Made by a program: the position numbers and the translations under genes. This document shows, piece after piece, positions 11,099 to 20,093 of a DNA stretch of 64,000 bases. Source of the stretch: Byssochlamys sp. IMV 00236 (taxonomy: Eukaryota; Ascomycota; Eurotiomycetes; Eurotiales; Thermoascaceae); NCBI GenBank assembly GCA_001931875.2, contig MSJH02000643.1, positions 1 to 64,000 on the forward strand, in the 5' to 3' direction. The notes under the pieces are model-generated. The model was not told the origin of the DNA. It did not search any database and saw nothing but the letters and a program-made list of their open reading frames with translations. How positions within the stretch are numbered: the stretch's first letter is position 1; each line of letters opens with the position of its first letter.

Positions 11099-14000
11099 AT
11101 GTCGTCGTCGCAGACCATGACAGCGCCAGCGGTGGGCCGTCGTCCTCCTGACCCGGGTCCGGACATGGCTCTCTACGACTATGCCGCTACAAAGCCCCAA
11201 GACAACATCTCCTCCCCGCGCGACGACTCCGCAATGCGCGCCCTGCATAATTCTGCCTTCGACGACATAGATGGCTCCCAGGACGACCTCGCCGCTCTCA
11301 CCGGTGCTGCAGGAACCGCAATGGACCCGGAACATGCCCCTGGTCTCGCCGTATCGGGGGAACCGCAGACGCAGTCCGACGTTGACAAGCAGTCCGCCGC
11401 CAGCTCCCTTCTCGCTCAACTCCTCGGGAATCAGAATCAGCCATCAGGAACGCCAGCGCAAGGGAACCAACCGGAACAACAGCAGTCAGTTGACGTTTCG
11501 CAAGAAAATGGTCTGTCTCAGGGCCAGTCCTCGAGAGAGCAGCCGGAGCAGTCGATAGAGCTGCAGACAACCGAAACGCAGGATGCAATACTTTCCAGAC
11601 CTGATCCGCAGAACTTTTCGAATGAGAATCAGATACAAAACGGCTCAGAGGACCAGCAGAACGGCGATCGGATGATAAAGGAGGAGCCCGTTTCGGGGAC
11701 ACTGGACTTCCCGGCACTCGATGGAGACCGTCCGCTCATGAAGCAGGACCAACAACATACGGACTTATTCCCTTCTTTCGACATGACTGCGCCCCCGAAA
11801 GATGCACTCGAGGCGCTTCAGCAGAACGAGATGCTCACTGCAAACTTCCTGTCTCAAGGCCTTGATATGTCTTCGCTGCCCGAGATACCCGGATACTCGC
11901 AAGCCTATCACGACGCAACGACATCCATTGCCGGCTCCGAACCCCGTATCCAAGCCTTCGCAAAACTCGAATTCGATGATGGCCACTTCTACGTAAACAC
12001 CTACTCCTTTACTCTCGGGCGCGATGTTCGAGCGGCCCGAGCAGCCTTCCAACGGGAACTACAAGCACGACAAGCCATGGGAAGGGCATCCCGGACGAAG
12101 AGCTCGAGTGGTGGCAACACATCTCACACACCCAACCGTGTGAAACGTGAAGGTAGCGCCATAATAGGTAGCGTTGTCAGTGATCGAGGCGGTATTATGG
12201 GGTTTGATCCGGACGTCCCTCCGCATATGCCTGCGCAAAGAAGCAGGAGATCCTCAAACTCGTCCTTTGCAGAATCTGGGGCCTTACATGCCACACCGGC
12301 TCAACTACAAGCCAATCATACGGATTACAATGCCCTCGCTTTGCAGTCCCTTTACGAAGGTAGCGGAGACGCAAAACCTGTGGATACGTTAGCTTTGCTC
12401 CCGTCGCCTGACGCCTGTCCTACGATCCCAATTCACCCGCCTGCTACCGCTGATGGTAGCGCAGCTGGACACCGAGGGATCTCAAGGAAACACGTAAAAA
12501 TCGCCTACAATTTCGACAAGAATTTCTTCGAGATGGAAGTCATCGGAAGAAACGGTGCCTTCATTGGAGCTGACTGGCTGGCTCCGGGTCAGATCAGACC
12601 ACTACACAGTGGAGATTATATCCAAATAGGAGGAGTGCGGATACGTTTCTTGCTGCCGGATGTACCAATTGGAGAAACTGGAGCTGAAAGAGCTGAAGAG
12701 TCTTTCATGGAGGAAGAAGAAAAGGCCATCACTGCAACCTCCGTGGCTGAAGAAAGCGCGGTTGGAAACGAGATAGAAGCCACCGGAGAAGCTGAAAGCG
12801 ACGTTGGAGAAGACAAAGACCAGTCAAAGGTGACTAAGATAGTCTTCAAGAACAAGGAGTCGGATGCATCGCAACCAAGACCATCCGTCGAAGACACTCC
12901 GGACTCGTCACAGCAACCTGTAAAGCGGCGTGGTCCTGGACGCCCGCCGAAGGATGGCATCATGTCAAAGCGTGAACGTGCAGAGATCGCAAGAGAGCAA
13001 AAACTTGCTGCGAAACGTGAGGCGAATGGCGGAGTCACCCCGCCTCCCTCAAGCAGATCGAAGGTTGGACGGCCACGGAAAGATTCCGATGGTGATGAAG
13101 CCAGTATCATCAAGCCCGAGAAACGGAAATACACCAAGAGGAAGAGATCTGATGGTACTTACGTGGATGTCCCGATTCCTTCGACAGAGGGTGGAGATCC
13201 AGCCCTCCCGATGCCTCAGGAAGAATATCCCAAGCCTCCTCCCGTCAAGAAACGCAAGCCATCGCGATCACCGTCTCCGAACTACCCTCCAGAGTCTGCC
13301 TATACCCCTGAGGACCTGGCGAAGCCGCCTTACAATTACGCTGTTCTGATTTTCGACGCTCTGACCGAATCACCCACTCCAATGACCTTGAAGCAGATCT
13401 ATCGAGCTCTCAAGCTCAAATACCCTTATTTCCGCTTCAAGTGCGAAACAGAAGGCTGGACGTCCAGTGTACGGCACAATCTTAATGGTAATAGCCACCT
13501 GTTTATGCATGCTGAGCGAGACGGGAAAGGCTGGTCCTGGCAACTTCGTCCGGGCGCGTCGGTCGAGAAAGAGAAGAAGAGAAGGCCCTCGCCTCCTCCA
13601 CCATCCCAACCTACGAATACTACAGTTGGTGCGCAGCATTACATGCCGCCTCCGAGCCAGAACTATTCCAATCCACAGAGCGTGCCAGCCCATCTCAGGA
13701 ATCAGCAGTACCAGTTTCCATCGATGCCGACGAATCCGTACAATCCTCCAGCGCCTACACCTCAACATACAAGCCCTTACGCTCCCCAGTCGCCGTTCCC
13801 CATCACCAATCCTTTGCGAAATAATCTTCCACCTGCGTTTGCCCAGACTACACCTTCTACCTACACATCTCCTTACGCATCCGACCCGCCACCACAGCTC
13901 ACACAACTCCAGCAGCAGCAACAACAGCAACCACAGCAGCAACCACAACAACAGCCGCAACAACACCAACCTCAGCTACCTGGAGGGGTGCCAATGCAGC

Positions 14001-14395
14001 AACACTCCCCCTATGCACCACAGATCCCGCCCCAGCTGTCGAACATCAATCCTCAGCAGCAAGCTCCGCCACAGCAACAAGTTCCGCCGGCACCACCGCC
14101 AATGCAGCACCAAGCCTCCCATCCACCGGAGCCGAGTCCGATGCCCATGGACAACCAAGATACTCTTTCTTTCAATGAGCGAGCCAACAAGGCCATTGAC
14201 GACTTCGAAGCTGTGCTCATGGAAGACTATGAGGACAAAAACTATATCCGTGAAGTTCTCAAGAGTGCTCGTGCTCGTGCTCTGGGCCATGCTCAAGAAA
14301 GCTCCTTCCCTGGCGGTGAGCCGAAGGACGAAGCAGTCCTTGTCGATGCGTTGAAGAACTTGATCGGAAGTTTGAAAGAGGAAGGTAGTAATTGA
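11099..14395 (+). CDS. FHA and forkhead transcription factor, Fhl1-like
   Basis: Single exon, 1098 aa from the ATG at 11099 (MSSSQTM). The N-terminal 280 residues are Gln/Ser-rich. The FHA domain spans about 283-520 and is split by a ~100-residue insertion between the first strands (FAKLEFDDGHFYVNTYSFTLGRDV) and the phosphothreonine-binding part (GISRKHVKIAY ... GDYIQIGGVRIRFLL). Two AT-hook-like motifs follow near 610 (RGPGRPPKDG) and 654 (VGRPRKDS). The forkhead domain is at about 741-818 (KPPYNYAVLIFDAL ... WTSSVRHNLNGNSHLF). A glutamine tract lies at about 935-965. FHA-then-forkhead order with AT-hooks matches yeast Fhl1, which controls ribosomal-protein gene transcription; Fkh1/2 are shorter and lack this architecture. 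That role here is inferred from the family. Confidence 0.9.
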   Translation: MSSSQTMTAPAVGRRPPDPGPDMALYDYAATKPQDNISSPRDDSAMRALHNSAFDDIDGSQDDLAALTGAAGTAMDPEHAPGLAVSGEPQTQSDVDKQSAASSLLAQLLGNQNQPSGTPAQGNQPEQQQSVDVSQENGLSQGQSSREQPEQSIELQTTETQDAILSRPDPQNFSNENQIQNGSEDQQNGDRMIKEEPVSGTLDFPALDGDRPLMKQDQQHTDLFPSFDMTAPPKDALEALQQNEMLTANFLSQGLDMSSLPEIPGYSQAYHDATTSIAGSEPRIQAFAKLEFDDGHFYVNTYSFTLGRDVRAARAAFQRELQARQAMGRASRTKSSSGGNTSHTPNRVKREGSAIIGSVVSDRGGIMGFDPDVPPHMPAQRSRRSSNSSFAESGALHATPAQLQANHTDYNALALQSLYEGSGDAKPVDTLALLPSPDACPTIPIHPPATADGSAAGHRGISRKHVKIAYNFDKNFFEMEVIGRNGAFIGADWLAPGQIRPLHSGDYIQIGGVRIRFLLPDVPIGETGAERAEESFMEEEEKAITATSVAEESAVGNEIEATGEAESDVGEDKDQSKVTKIVFKNKESDASQPRPSVEDTPDSSQQPVKRRGPGRPPKDGIMSKRERAEIAREQKLAAKREANGGVTPPPSSRSKVGRPRKDSDGDEASIIKPEKRKYTKRKRSDGTYVDVPIPSTEGGDPALPMPQEEYPKPPPVKKRKPSRSPSPNYPPESAYTPEDLAKPPYNYAVLIFDALTESPTPMTLKQIYRALKLKYPYFRFKCETEGWTSSVRHNLNGNSHLFMHAERDGKGWSWQLRPGASVEKEKKRRPSPPPPSQPTNTTVGAQHYMPPPSQNYSNPQSVPAHLRNQQYQFPSMPTNPYNPPAPTPQHTSPYAPQSPFPITNPLRNNLPPAFAQTTPSTYTSPYASDPPPQLTQLQQQQQQQPQQQPQQQPQQHQPQLPGGVPMQQHSPYAPQIPPQLSNINPQQQAPPQQQVPPAPPPMQHQASHPPEPSPMPMDNQDTLSFNERANKAIDDFEAVLMEDYEDKNYIREVLKSARARALGHAQESSFPGGEPKDEAVLVDALKNLIGSLKEEGSN
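13907..13975 (+). repeat. CAG/CAA repeat encoding polyglutamine
   Basis: Interrupted CAG and CAA codons encode a Gln-rich run broken by single Pro and His residues in the C-terminal part of the Fhl1-like protein. It is likely length-variable between strains. Confidence 0.85.
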
Positions 14396-15814
14396 GGTCG
14401 ATCGGCTTCTGAGATTGACTGATACTCTCGAAGGACAATGTACTCATTCTTCGAGAGATGTCCTTCGACTTCTTGCTGCCGTTCGCACTCCTTTATTGAA
14501 CGATTTACGAACTGGGCATATGATCTTTGTAGGGAGACCTATCTCTGGCTTGTTGGAATTTTGCTTGTTGCACCGATAGTAATCTTTCTTGTCTGCTGTA
14601 TCTGGGAGCTCTGGGATAATCATACATCCCTTAGCTTACAGATCGCCTATGCGCATGCATGAGTATGAGTTACGGAAACTTCGTTTGATGATATCCACAT
14701 GTGTTTGTTTTTGGGATCGCGCTTCTTTCTTTTTCCTCGCCCCAGTATTTGAAAGTAACCAGAACTTTCAAACTATCTACCTCAGGCGGTACCCTGTTTA
14801 TATTGTTTATGTCTCCCCCACCTTTTCTTGCGGAGCATTATATCTTCCTATCTCCCGGGCGGACCCGGACCGGTGGGTGGTAAAGGATACAGAAAAAACG
14901 GAGTTCGTCAGGTGTGTTTCTGTTTATTTTCTCTCCCATCTCATGTTCTACTTACTAGTCAAGAACATGAGAGAACAAAAAGCAAATACTAAAGGAATGT
15001 TCTTTTCACTCTCCCCTGGGACTACTCATACTCTCAAAAAGAAAACCGGGCGTCTTCCAAATTCTACCCGCGCCAGTTTTTCTTTTTTTGTGTCTTCTTT
15101 TCTAGCTAGATTTCCGTCATTTATACCTTCCAAGTCTAGCTGTGTGGAAATCAAATCACGTCCAAGTCCCATCGATTTTGTCTTTCCCCGTGCACTACGC
15201 ACGTTAAGCGTAGACTAGGCCTTCTATAAACATACTTAAGGTCAGATGGAGATTATCTATCTGGTCGACTCTTTTTTTTTAAGTAGCAGTCGGTCGAAGT
15301 TGGATTCTTTTTTCACGCTTTGCGCAATACTTCACTTCCCTTGGCAACTTTGCGTTTTAGAGAAGTATCCGTATAAGAAGAGAAATAAATGCTAGGTCCG
15401 CGGGAAATCAAGCAGCAGAGTTATACCACCGGTTATGTACTTAAATACAGCGTTGACTCGTCTCAAGTAGAAAAAAAGCAAATCATTCAAGTAATTCTTC
15501 GTGGATATATGAATTATTCTTTGGATAGCCAACCTAAGACACTGTATCGACGGCCGCCCATCAATAAAGGGGGGGGGAAGGCGCCTCGGCAATGGAAACG
15601 CAAGATATCAGACACACACAAGAGGAAAAGAAAAAAGGAACCGGTTACGCCATCCATATATGAAGGTAAGGTAGGAGGATGAGAGAGCAGGTACTTTGAG
15701 AACTGGGCTCAATAGTACAGGGAGAAGCGAATGGATGGCCAAAAAGGGGATTTCGGAAAAGGCATTCGGCTGGTTGTGGGATGGTGTGAGTTTGTGATAT
15801 GTAGTGAGGATGAT
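14396..15814. other. Convergent intergenic region between the Fhl1-like gene and snf7
   Basis: 1.4 kb between two convergent genes. Open frames of 60-210 codons occur on the plus strand, but they are Phe/Leu/Ser-rich from T/C-rich DNA and match nothing I recognise. I regard it as untranslated and spacer sequence. Confidence 0.55.
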
Positions 15815-16828
15815 TTAACCCATGGCCATTTCTGCACGAAGTTTCTCGAGTTCTGCTTCCTCGTCCTCCTCCTCTTCTTGTTTTGCCTTGCCTTTGACTA
15901 GAGACGTGAGGTTAGATTCACATTGAATGTATAGACGGTGCACGTAATATGGAAGGAGTGTTGACTCACGCTCTCCGTTTGCCGCAGCAGGTAGTCTGTC
16001 GAGCTGATCTGTAACCGGGACAGTTCCCGTCTTGAGCATCCGCTCGTCCATTGCCTCCTGCTCCAGACCCTCCAGTTCGGCCTCGAGCTCGTCCTCGTCG
16101 GGCTGTTCGCCAAGTGGGTTGTTCGTGATAGCCGAAGCAATTTCTTGGCTGAGCTGGTGTTGTTCGCGGAGGGCATCCCTGTAGGAACGAGTTGATGTGT
16201 TAGCAAGGACCGATCACTCTCGGAGATATAGAAAGCGAGGCGAATATATCCTGACTGCAGAAAACGTACATAGTCTCGTCGACCTTGTCGATCGTGAGGT
16301 TGCCATGAATCTGCGCCATGGCAGCGCCCGCCTGCTTCATCGCGTTCAGAGTCTCCTGGTTGATATTTGCCGCTTCGATAGAGTAGATCTGTTGCTCTAA
16401 CTGGGCGATCTGTGCACTCGTCTGTTCGAGATTCTTCTCATGGACCTTCTTCCGTCGCAGGGCAGTTTTGGCAGCTATGCAAGAAATCCTCAATCTATCA
16501 GCCTAACGTTTGCTCCCTCGCATGTTACCAGACATAGTCCGCAACTAACAATGAAATTATGGTAACTGTAAGTAGTAGATATCGAGGTTCCCTGACTTGC
16601 TACAAGATTCAAACATGCGGGTGTGATAGTCGACACGAATCACAGTAACATACCGTTCTTATTCTTCGAGATATTTTCCCTAGCAATCGCTTCCTGATCT
16701 GCCATCTGACTCTCCAGATACTTCTCCCTCTTCTGCAGCATATCCAACTGCTCTCGCAGCAGCAGGATGGCGTTCTTTGGCGCATCCTTTCTCTTCTGGG
16801 CTGACTGCCCACCGAACCAGCCCCACAT
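15815..16828 (-). CDS. snf7: ESCRT-III subunit Snf7/Vps32
   Basis: Four exons, 16828-16654, 16474-16270, 16178-15970 and 15897-15815, giving 223 aa, the usual Snf7 length. It starts MWGWFGGQSAQKRKDAPK, the family's amphipathic N-terminus. The helical hairpin core (AILLLREQLDMLQKREKYLE; KNLEQTSAQIAQLEQQIYSIE) is followed by AMKQAGAAMAQIHGNLTIDKVDETMDALREQ, a Snf7 signature. The acidic C-terminal half (EQPDEDELEAELEGLEQEA) and the final helix (EEEEDEEAELEKLRAEMAMG) match the autoinhibitory and Bro1/Vps4-interaction region. Snf7 is the main filament-forming protein that sorts cargo at endosomes. In filamentous fungi it also links to PalA/Rim20 in ambient-pH signalling. The gene is divergent from ten1 across 538 bp. 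Confidence 0.95.
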
Positions 16829-17366
16829 CCTGACTGTTTTTGACAATGACAGAAATCGGAATAAATAATCGAGGGATAGGTTTTAAGATAGAGACTCCGA
16901 CCTCAAAGCGGTTGCCTAGGGCCCTTCTGGACTTCCGCTAGGAGGGGAACCGCAGACAGGTGACTTCAGATAGCGGTCAGGCGGCAGGATAAACAGCCGT
17001 AGTTCAGCAAGAGACCGTGCGTAACAGTTCCCGAAGGACCGTTGATAAGTTAAACAGCGGCGAGAGAAGAAAGGAGCAAGTAAAACAGCGTAAGATCAAC
17101 GGGATTTTCTGGAGATAGACAGAAGCCGAGCGAAAGATGGGCTTGCTTTCCCCTCTGTCCCTATGACATACGCGCTAAACCGATCGGAGAAGGAGCATCA
17201 CGTGCCATCAAGTCTAACTAAACATCCCCGCCTGGAAGATCCTATCTCGGATTTTATCGACAGACGCGCTGGCTGCTACAAGGTCAATGAACCCTTCGAC
17301 AGTACGCAGCTGAAATGACCAGAATGACTCGTTGAGTCTCATGGCGTCTTTTCTACGCTTGGCGGG
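16829..17366. promoter_or_regulatory. Shared divergent promoter region of snf7 and ten1
   Basis: 538 bp between two start codons facing away from each other. It must carry both core promoters, but I see no strong TATA element on either strand, which fits modestly expressed housekeeping genes. Confidence 0.5.
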
Positions 17367-17932
17367 ATGAACGGCCCCATTCCCACCACCAGGGTATTTC
17401 TTTCGGAGATCGGATCTCTGCCACTCCACGCCAAAGTCCGCTTCCTGGGTTGGTACGTAAATAAAAACAAAACCAGTCAGAGTCCGCTAGAAGCAGAGAT
17501 ATTTCATCTCATAGATGCACGTATTTTCCTCAAGATATATCTACTGATAATAGTCACCACAGCGTAAGGAAATACGATGTCTCAACTGGCCATCTGATCC
17601 TCGAACACAATTATCCTCGAGCTCGAGGTCAAAATGAACCCGCAGCGGTTCGTGTCGACATCAATGTAATACTCGAGAACATGAAAGCAGATTATCTCAG
17701 AGTAGGGACGTGGCTGAATGTCCTTGGTTACGTGCGGGAGTCTCCGCAGGAAGAAAAGCAGATGCCTGTTACAGATTCCAGCTTGAGATCTGTATATATC
17801 GAAGCCATCATGATCATTCCCGCGGGAGCTGTGCGGGTAGGAGAGTATGAGCGCATCTTGCAAGATGTTCGTGAGATCAACCAAAGGGTCAAGCGACCAG
17901 CTCACGGTGTTTCTGGTTCCCATAGAGGTTAG
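17367..17932 (+). CDS. ten1: CST telomere-capping complex subunit Ten1
   Basis: Two exons, 17367-17452 and 17563-17932, giving 151 aa. Exon 1 encodes MNGPIPTTRVFLSEIGSLPLHAKVRFLG. Exon 2 completes a Cys codon and continues VRKYDVSTGHLILEHNYPR, then VRVDINVILENMKADYLRVGTWLNVLGYV. This is a small OB-fold with the Ten1 order: a strand with KVRFLGCV, a hairpin (TGHLILEHNYP), a VDIN(V/L)ILE helix and a GTWLNVLGYV closing strand, plus a C-terminal helix (EYERILQDVREINQRVK). Ten1 works with Stn1 and Cdc13/CTC1 at single-stranded telomeric DNA and recruits polymerase alpha. The 110-nt intron must be removed because exon 1 otherwise reads into unrelated sequence. Small diverged genes like this are easily missed by annotation. 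Confidence 0.85.
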
Positions 17933-18205
17933 GGGTGGCACAATGACATTATTGGTGCATTTTTATTGTATTATATAGAGATATTTCTCCAATAATACCT
18001 GAACAGCTATTTGGTATTTCTTCTGCTGTGATATTTTATGATTAACAAAGATGTATAATTCAGACCATCCCACATGTCTACTTCGCAATTGCCAAAAAAT
18101 GAATCAGTCCCCGACGCCTTCTCTATGACCACAGCTTTCGTTCCTTATCAGAGACGACCAAACTAGCCTGAGTACAAAAAGTATCCATGCGTGATGCGTA
18201 ATTTT

Positions 18206-20093
18206 TTATACTTCCTCTCGCTTTTGTGCTTCCCTCAGCTCTGCTGCAGCTTCCTGGTCTCTTCTCAATTGACGCTTCCCTTCGAGCTTCTTCTTATCGT
18301 CTTGCATCATCTGGATGAGAGTGCTCTTTTGGCGGATCTTGTAGCCATACTTGTAAAAGATGATAGGGATCGGAATGATAGCCACCTCCATCAACCCTAG
18401 CAAAGTTCCGGCCCAATTAGCCCCCAGACTGGCGTACATGTAGGGACCCGCGAGGGGAAGAACGCCTCCTAGGATGCTACGGATAACAGCGTTACCGGCC
18501 AGAGCTGATGCGGCATAGATACCGTAGCTGTGAGTCAGGTAGTTTGTCGCGTAGATAAAAACACCAGTATTTCCTGCTCCGAACGGCACGCCCGCAAGAA
18601 TGGGCACTACCCAGTGGATGGAGGCTGGCGAACAGGTCCAGGCAAACCAGAGTTCGCCGATGGGGATGAAGACAGCTGCTATACAGACAAATGAAACCAT
18701 TGCTTCCGGTGGAACCCTCCCCGTCTCCGGATCGACCTTGTGGCGGTTGATGAGACGGCGTATCAATGGCTCGCAGACAATGGTGAGGATGGAACCAACG
18801 CCAATTCCAATAAACGCCAGTCCCGACAAGCCAACAGACCAACCCCGAATTTCCCGGAAGACAATTGGATAAGCCACAAAGCAGAGATAGAGAATGGCGT
18901 ATACAATGGCGATATAGATGTTCCAGAAGATGCTGGAGAAGGAGCATATCAGTAAGATATCCAACAATGCGGAATTGGCAAGACGTACCAGATCGGCTCA
19001 ACAACCGCCATTATGAACGGTCTGGTCAGATTAATCTTCAAAACCTCACTCAATGCCACTTTTTGGTCGTATCGACTCCACCATCGCGGATCGTCCGTCT
19101 CCTTACGAATCCGTGCAGCTTTGCGCTGAAGTAGGACCGGAGTATATGTCTCCTTCATAATACACGAAAACATCAACGCAACTCCCGTCATCATCATGAC
19201 AATCCAATCCGTCCACCTCCAGCCGAGGTACTGGGTAACAAAACCACCAATGATTGGACCGAAAACTGCGTGTTCGTCAGCTATTAATGAATGTATTGCT
19301 CTGTGTCAACATATCTTCATACCAGGTCCATTCAGTGGTCCAAGACTCCAGACGGAGAAGGCCAATGCTCTATGTTCATCGTCCACAATGTCTGCCAACG
19401 TCCCAGGTGCGCTAGCAATCATCGCACTCCCTGCAAATGCCCCGATCAATCGCACAACAAGAAGTTCCGCCACTGATGTAGCCAGCGCCGCAGGTATAAT
19501 CAGGACTAGCATCAGGAACATGCAGATGACTGATATTGGCTTTCGACCATACGTCTCACTCAGGGGAGCGATGATAACAGAGCCGACCGCAAGGCCGATC
19601 AAATAAAGGGTCAATCCAAGAGTCACTACGGTTTGAGAAGCGTTCAAGTCGGAAGCAATGTTGGCTATCCCCGCAGTATAGGAGGTCGAATATAGAACAC
19701 TGTAAAGCCAGAATTCACGTTAGCAGACGAGCTTCGCATTATGGCCCTGAGGGAGACCGACACTATAAATGTGTTCCAAGATAAGAAGCCCACCATCATA
19801 CTCCTGTACGCCAACGACCAGTTCCGAGGATTTGCAGGATCGTCTTCATCCTCCCAGTCGACCTCGAAGTTGGGATCCGTAGTACCTGCGGTGCCGACAG
19901 AGGTCACCTTCTGTCTTAGTGATGGTTGCGAGGCCCGGGAAATCTGTGGTGTGAGCGCTTTCTCATAGTTGTGCGCGATATCTAAACTGTTTCTCGATAC
20001 ACTCTCGATTGTCGAATTCTCCGAACGTTGTATGTGTACTTCTTCCACCCATTTTCCAGGCTCAGAAGAGTCTTGCCCCGAAGACGACGACAT
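18206..20093 (-). CDS. MFS transporter, DHA1 (12-TM drug/polyamine:H+ antiporter)
   Basis: Four exons, 20093-19762, 19699-19323, 19265-18989 and 18932-18206, giving 570 aa. The start is MSSSSGQDSSEPGKW; an in-frame GTG at 20120 was not used. A ~100-residue cytosolic N-terminus ends in the DHA1 signature DEDDPANPRNWSLAYR. TM1 begins at NTFIVVLYSTSYTAGIANIA, restored by splicing. Motif A reads LSETYGRKPISV, and the antiporter motif C region is VFGPIIGGF. The protein ends in a charged helix (QEAAAELREAQKREEV). The closest characterised relatives by pattern are yeast Flr1/Tpo1-like exporters. Intron 1 needs a weak donor (GTCGGT at 19761); that choice is supported because it alone restores the conserved VVLYSTSYT. 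Substrate is unknown. Confidence 0.88.

Noticed and set aside
13467..14354. 295-codon plus-strand frame inside the Fhl1-like gene
   Set aside because: It is a shifted frame of the Pro/Gln-rich C-terminal coding sequence, with His/Ser/Arg-rich output typical of a shadow.
14589..15218. 209-codon plus-strand frame after the Fhl1-like gene
   Set aside because: Phe/Ser/Leu-rich translation of T/C-rich untranslated sequence; hydrophobic look is compositional and no domain is seen.
17582..17941. 119-codon minus-strand frame opposite Ten1
   Set aside because: The plus-strand spliced product matches Ten1; the minus-strand frame is its shadow.
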